Assembly (NCBI GenBank): GCA_014843695.1
Contig: CM026404.1
Coordinates: forward strand, 4,711,840-4,775,839
Length of the DNA stretch: 64,000 bases
Source of the DNA: Archivesica marissinica
Taxonomy: Eukaryota; Mollusca; Bivalvia; Venerida; Vesicomyidae
Reading direction: 5' to 3'
Positions 58,561-64,000 of this stretch are shown in pieces; position 1 is the stretch's first letter, and the number at the start of each line of letters is the position of its first letter. Position numbers and translations under genes: made by a program. The notes below the pieces were generated by a model. The model did no database searches, was not told the DNA's origin, and worked only from the letters and a program-made list of their open reading frames with translations.

Positions 58561-58990
58561 TGAGATTACAGGATATATATAGTGGTTATATATACATGTA
58601 TGAGAGTACAGGTTTGATATAGTGGCTATATATACATGTATGAGAGTACAGGATAGATATAGTGGTTATATATACATGTATGAGAGTACAGGATAGATAT
58701 AGTGGTTATATACATGTATGAGAGTACAGGATAGATATAGTGGTTATATACATGTATGAGAGTACAGGTTTGATATAGGGGTTATATATACATGTTGAGA
58801 TTACAGGATATAGTGGCTATATATACATGTATGAGATTGCAGGATAGATATAGGGGTTATATATACATGTATGAGAGTACAGGATATAGTTGGTTATATA
58901 CATGTTGTGATTGCAGTAGTATTTATGGGTTTATATACATGTATAAGTACAGGATAGATATATGGGCTATAATACATTTATGGAGTACAG
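58561..58990. repeat. About 36-42 bp minisatellite after the gap
   Basis: Units of ATATACATGTATGAGAGTAC plus AGGATAGATATAGTGGTTAT, eroding toward 58900-58990. It is a different family from the array on the other side of the gap. Confidence 0.92.
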
Positions 58991-59059
58991 TATAAATCAG
59001 TGTATATATATAAACAATGTATTTATTAATGATACATATGGGTTAATATCATGTTAAGC

Positions 59060-61330
59060 ATTACATTTCATGGACCCATACGAATACAAATCCTTCTTTT
59101 GTATATATGTATAAACAGCAGTAACATTTCATGGACATACTAATACAAATCCTTCTTTTGTATATATGTATAAACAGCAGTAACATTTCATGGACATACT
59201 AATACAAATCCTTCTTTTGTATATATGTATAAACAGCAGTAACATTTCATGGACATACTAATACAAATCCTTCTTTTGTATATATGTATAAACAGCAGTA
59301 ACATTTCATGGACATACTAATACAAATCCTTCTTTTGTATATAGGTATAAACAACAGTAACATTTCATGGACATACTAATACAAATCCTTCTTTTGTATA
59401 TATGTATAAACAACAGTAACATTTCATGGACATACTAATACAAATCCTTCTTTTGTATATAGGTATAAACAGCAGTAACATTTCATGGACATACTAATAC
59501 AAATCCTTCTTTTGTATATATGTATAAACAGCAGTAACATTTCATGGACATACTAATACAAATCCTTCTTTTGTATATAGGTATAAACAGCAGTAACATT
59601 TCATGGACATACTAATACAAATCCTTCTTTTGTATATAGGTATAAACAACAGTAACATTTCATGGACATACTAATACAAATCCTTCTTTTGTATATATGT
59701 ATAAACAACAGTAACATTTCATGGACATACTAATACAAATCCTTCTTTTGTATATATGTATAAACAGCAGTAACATTTCATGGACATACTAATACAAATC
59801 CTTCTTTTGTATATATGTATAAACAACAGTAACATTTCATGGACATACTAATACAAATCCTTCTTTTGTATATATGTATAAACAGCAGTAACATTTCATG
59901 GACATACTAATACAAATCCTTCTTTTGTATATATGTATAAACAACAGTAACATTTCATGGACATACTAATACAAATCCTTCTTTTGTATATATGTATAAA
60001 CAACAGTAACATTTCATGGACATACCAATACAAATCCTTCTTTTGTATATATGTATAAACAGCAGTAACATTTCATGGACATACTAATACAAATCCTTCT
60101 TTTGTATATATGTATAAACAACAGTAACATTTCATGGACATACTAATACAAATCCTTCTTTTGTATATATGTATAAACAACAGTAACATTTCATGGACAT
60201 ACCATACAAATCCTTCTTTTGTATATATGTATAAACAACAGTAACATTTCATGGACATACTAATACAAATCCTTCTTTTGTATATATGTATAAACAACAG
60301 TAACATTTCATGGACATACTAATACAAATCCTTCTTTTGTATATATGTATAAACAACAGTAACATTTCATGGACATACTAATACAAATCCTTCTTTTGTA
60401 TATATGTATAAACAGCAGTAACATTTCATGGACATACTAATACAAATCCTTCTTTTGTATATATGTATAAACAACAGTAACATTTCATGGACATACTAAT
60501 ACAAATCCTTCTTTTGTATATATGTATAAACAACAGTAACATTTCATGGACATACTAATACAAATCCTTCTTTTGTATATATGTATAACAGCAGTAACAT
60601 TTCATGGACATACAATACAATCCTTCTTTTGTATATAGGTATAAACAACAGTAACATTTCATGGACATACTAATACAAATCCTTCTTTTGTATATATGTA
60701 TAAACAACAGTAACATTTCATGGACATACTAATACAAATCCTTCTTTTGTATATATGTATAAACAACAGTAACATTTCATGGACATACTAATACAAATCC
60801 TTCTTTTGTATATATGTATAAACAGCAGTAACATTTCATGGACATACCAATACAAATCCTTCTTTTGTATATATGTATAAACAACAGTAACATTTCATGG
60901 ACATACTAATACAAATCCTTCTTTTGTATATATGTATAAACAACAGTAACATTTCATGGACATACTAATACAAATCCTTCTTTTGTATATATGTATAAAC
61001 AACAGTAACATTTCATGGACATACTAATACAAATCCTTCTTTTGTATATATGTATAAACAACAGTAACATTTCATGGACATACTAATACAAATCCTTCTT
61101 TTGTATATATGTATAAACAACAGTAACATTTCATGGACATACTAATACAAATCCTTCTTTTGTATATATGTATAAACAACAGTAACATTTCATGGACATA
61201 CTAATACAAATCCTTCTTTTGTATATATGTATAAACAACAGTAACATTTCATGGACATACTAATACAAATCCTTCTTTTGTATATATGTATAAACAACAG
61301 TAACATTTCATGGACATACCAATACAAATC
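59060..61330. repeat. 59-bp minisatellite
   Basis: About 38 copies with an exact 59-bp period (CATTTCATGGACATACTAAT, ACAAATCCTTCTTTTGTATA, TATGTATAAACAACAGTAA). The few variants (CAGCAG/CAACAG, TATATG/TATAGG) are shuffled among units. The array is very homogeneous. Confidence 0.97.
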
Positions 61331-61660
61331 CTTCTTTTGAATCCCGCCAGCGCCAATGTCTCTTGTATAAGCTTGTATAATTTACGTAGAAGCAGGCGGC
61401 CTTTACGTGTAGTGTTAAATCACCAGATATGTGACGGCTACGATCTAACTGTACACATAATGACAGAGGAGAAATCTCTACAATATATATCATCTTATAT
61501 AGACGCAGATCTGCAGCTAGGTGTCAGATTCGATCAGACAAATGACAACCATTTCTACTTTCCTCACACGTTGCTATGAGCTATAAAGTTTCTCTAGACG
61601 TAAGCTGGTGACAGTGTGACACTCGGTAGATGTAGGATCTTGCATGCGTAGTGACATCAT
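61331..61660 (+). other. Unique segment with weak coding look
   Basis: A + frame from the array edge to a TGA at 61577 reads RRPLRVVLNHQICDGYDLTV and continues about 45 residues with balanced composition. There is no clear acceptor at its left edge and I recognise no family. On the - strand TCTATATAAG (near 61500) could be a TATA element. Undecided. Confidence 0.25.
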
Positions 61661-61668
61661 AACATATT

Positions 61669-61740
61669 TTATGAAACGAGTTTTGGAATTTGCTATTAAT
61701 TGGCGAACTTAATAGCAACATTCCAAAAGGAGTTTCATAA
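61669..61740. other. 72-nt imperfect hairpin
   Basis: Arms 61669-61698 and 61710-61740 pair (TTATGAAACGAGTTTTGGAA against its complement, with few mismatches) around an 11-nt loop. The size is like a pre-miRNA hairpin. A short foldback transposon remnant is the alternative. Confidence 0.6.
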
Positions 61741-61744
61741 GATA

Positions 61745-62335
61745 AATATTATGGCATGAAATGACCACGAGTGTAAGATCATTTTTATCACATTACAATA
61801 GTAAGAATAACCATAATTGTGTAGAAAAAAAGCATTTCTGTTTGCCAGTATATTGTTGAGCCTTATTACATTAAGCTATATCCGTACGCCGTAGTAAATA
61901 GTCCCTGATAATCATACAAACGCAAATACTAGACACCCTATTTTTAATCACTGTATCCATCTAGTTCATATTTAGCATTTTATTGATTCAGTACTTTATT
62001 TTCAATATGTAATATGTATTGCAAGCTGTCAGTGCCATGACGCGATAAATCGAATCCTTCCATGTGTTATTAAACGTGTGGCCATATAATAATTTAGGAG
62101 ATGACTGTATTACACTGAATATAAGCAAAGTTAGGTGATACAAATATACACCGGTAGTATACTTTCTTTCGACAATATGACACGATTACCTGCACTGTAT
62201 TATTTATGACCACGCTTCCTTCAGCTGAAGATGTGAATCATACCCCGTGAGATGCTGGTTTGTATGAATCGTGTTCTGTAGTGGTGTGCACGAGTATGTA
62301 CATGCATATTCATTTACCAGTGTTGTTGATGCCAT
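61745..62335. other. Unassigned sequence
   Basis: AT-rich; no gene recognised. Confidence 0.5.
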
Positions 62336-62337
62336 GT

Positions 62338-62718
62338 TGGGGATCTCACCCGCTTTGTCACCTGTCATGTGTGGATCTTACCCGCTCTGTCATCTGTCAT
62401 GTTGTGAATCTCACCCGCTCTGTCACCTGCCATGTGCGGATCTCACCTGCTCTGTCACTTGCCATGTTGCGGATCTCACCCGCTCTGTCACCCGTCATGT
62501 GTGGATCTCACCCGCTCTGTCATGTTGTGGATCTCACCCGCTTTGTCATCTGTCATGTTGGGGATCTCACCCGCTCTGTCATATGTCATGCTGGGGATCT
62601 CACCGGCTCTGTCATCTGTCATGTGTGGATCTCACCCGCTTTGTCATCTGTCATGTTGCGGGTCTCACCCGCTCTGTCATCTGTCATGTTGCGGGTCTCA
62701 CCCGTTCTGTCATCTGTC
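62338..62718. repeat. About 33-bp minisatellite
   Basis: About 12 units of GGATCTCACCCGCTCTGTCA plus TCTGTCATGTTGT, with length variants. Overlapping ORFs up to 160 codons in three frames are repeat-derived. Confidence 0.95.
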
Positions 62719-64000
62719 TAAGCAGATATAGAAATGTGAAACTGCAAACGTAATGCCTACATTATTAGATATATACTACGTAAAACTACAATTCATAAGC
62801 CATGACTACATATGTTTTAAGCACTATGTATAAATGGCATACTTATAACGACCTTCTCTACGTTCATATGTTAATGTATGTTTAATGTGGTATGTTGGAA
62901 CATGCTGCGTGTGCATACGAAGGGTATCGTATCAAAGGCATTCTCACGTGGAACATTCAATATGGTGTCGTCAGTATTGCTGCGTTTGTTTAAATGGTCG
63001 AATATTATTCTTTCTTTTGAGCAAAAACCATCCAACAAATGCAGGTTGTTATTCATAACTATATATGTTTTCTTTCGTTCTAATCCCTTTCAGTCTGTTG
63101 CTGTTAATTGATATGTAACACGTTAATTGATATGTAACACGTTAATTGATATGTAACACGTTAATTGCCTTATGTTCATGTAAACTACTGAAATAAATAA
63201 TGTTTAAACTATTCATTAGGCATAACAAAAAAAGAAGTTTGTTTCCTGTTACGGGCCCGAAAAAGACAGGGTCTGTAGGTTTGTTTTCTTTACACTGTAC
63301 TGCTTACTATATTTTAATAGATCTTTATCAATTAAGTTGTATTCAGAAACATACTGGTTGTTTGTTAATGCCACCTCAACTCACTTTCACATATACATGT
63401 ATTAGATGAAGGTGCACTATTTGTCGGACTCGTTTTTATAGATCATAATGTCCAATAAAATTCCACACACACGTGACACACCACCAGTTGGTCAAACAGC
63501 ATGTAACAACATTGACGACAGGTGATGTATCAGAAAATGGTTACAGGTATGTTCAATGTCAGGCTTGAAATTTCTTGATTTATTTTTGGAAATGAAGAGC
63601 CTGCCAATGTTCAATATATGTGTAAACATGTGTACAGTTTGATGCAAGAGTTGATTTCAAACAAACCGCATTATGCCAATATCAATGTATTAAACTGTTA
63701 CTGCCTGCCCTGTGGATGAGAAATAAATGTAGGGGGTGGTTTGTGGCGTGATGAACAAAAGAAATGTAGGGGATGGACTGTCACATGAATATCTCTTCCA
63801 CAGGGACAGGAGTGTATGTATGTTTACTGGAATAGTCCAACATTCAAGCATTATTATTTTACAGGAACAGTAGTCAACAGTCATTGTGTATCTAGAATCA
63901 ATTGTTAGACACACTAAAGTAAACACGTACACAACTGTACAGCTATTGTTTAAAATTGCATGTCATATTAGGAAATAACTTATTTCCCTTCAATAATTTC
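62719..64000. other. Unassigned right end, one 19-bp triplication
   Basis: GTTAATTGATATGTAACAC occurs three times in tandem at about 63103-63160. Other ORFs (61-80 codons) have no family resemblance or splice support. I see no further exon of either gene. Confidence 0.5.

Noticed and set aside
57535..58563. 342-codon ORF
   Set aside because: It runs through 1000 N and has no meaning.
1..61330. CRISPR-like arrays
   Set aside because: Units are contiguous tandem repeats without unique spacers, and the window is eukaryotic.
61310..61579. 89-codon + ORF as a gene
   Set aside because: Half is repeat array and no acceptor or family match supports it; kept only as an undecided segment.
62260..62753. 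ORFs of 99-160 codons
   Set aside because: Three frames of the same 33-bp repeat are open at once.

Overview
This is a eukaryotic, intron-rich, very repeat-rich window, most likely from a mollusc and probably a bivalve. The evidence is a split ribosomal protein gene of animal type with GT-AG introns, several tRNA-headed SINE families (two copies have clear 11-13 bp target-site duplications), MITEs, a decayed DNA transposon whose ORF belongs to an uncharacterised family I associate with molluscs and cnidarians, and a great number of minisatellites. Summing array boundaries by eye, about 30 kb of the roughly 63 kb of real sequence is tandem repeat. A run of exactly 1000 N lies at 57561-58560. 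The organism call is inference.

Two genes can be reconstructed exon by exon. (1) RPL17 (large-subunit ribosomal protein L17/uL22), + strand, six coding exons at 12454-17447, 186 aa, all phases joining. (2) An unrecognised alpha-helical, probably coiled-coil protein on the - strand, eleven exons from 55027 down to 26894. These give a frame-consistent 644-aa C-terminal portion; the N-terminus lies upstream, in or beyond the repeat-filled right end. Nearly every intron of gene 2 carries one or more minisatellites.

Layout: 1-1452 is a 33/42-bp array. 1453-12000 is intergenic, with SINEs, a MITE, a 17-bp array (5.9-7.8 kb) and a foldback element. 12.0-17.5 kb is RPL17. 17530-22213 is a DNA transposon with about 360-bp inner inverted repeats and a dead ORF, starting about 50 bp after the RPL17 poly(A) signal. 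22.3-25.9 kb holds a MITE and 78-bp and 21-bp arrays. 26.9-55.0 kb is the coiled-coil gene with its arrays. 55.6-61.3 kb holds 64-bp, about 35-bp, about 40-bp and 59-bp arrays around the gap. 61.3-64.0 kb is mostly unassigned, with a hairpin and a 33-bp array.

The most unusual feature is that several arrays are anchored on, or built from, splice junctions. The 7.8-kb, 52-bp satellite at 45.5-53.3 kb is an expansion of the acceptor and first half of one exon, so each full unit carries a copy of the 3' splice site. A 22-bp array at 55.0-55.3 kb repeats another acceptor plus the first bases of its exon. The arrays at 39.97-40.93 and 30.5-31.76 kb begin exactly at exon donors. RPL17 exon 6 has two upstream decoy copies of its own acceptor and first exon bases. 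This looks like recurrent capture of exon edges by tandem duplication and would require the spliceosome to choose one junction among many near-identical decoys. The units and positions are visible in the sequence; the mechanism and functional consequence are inference.
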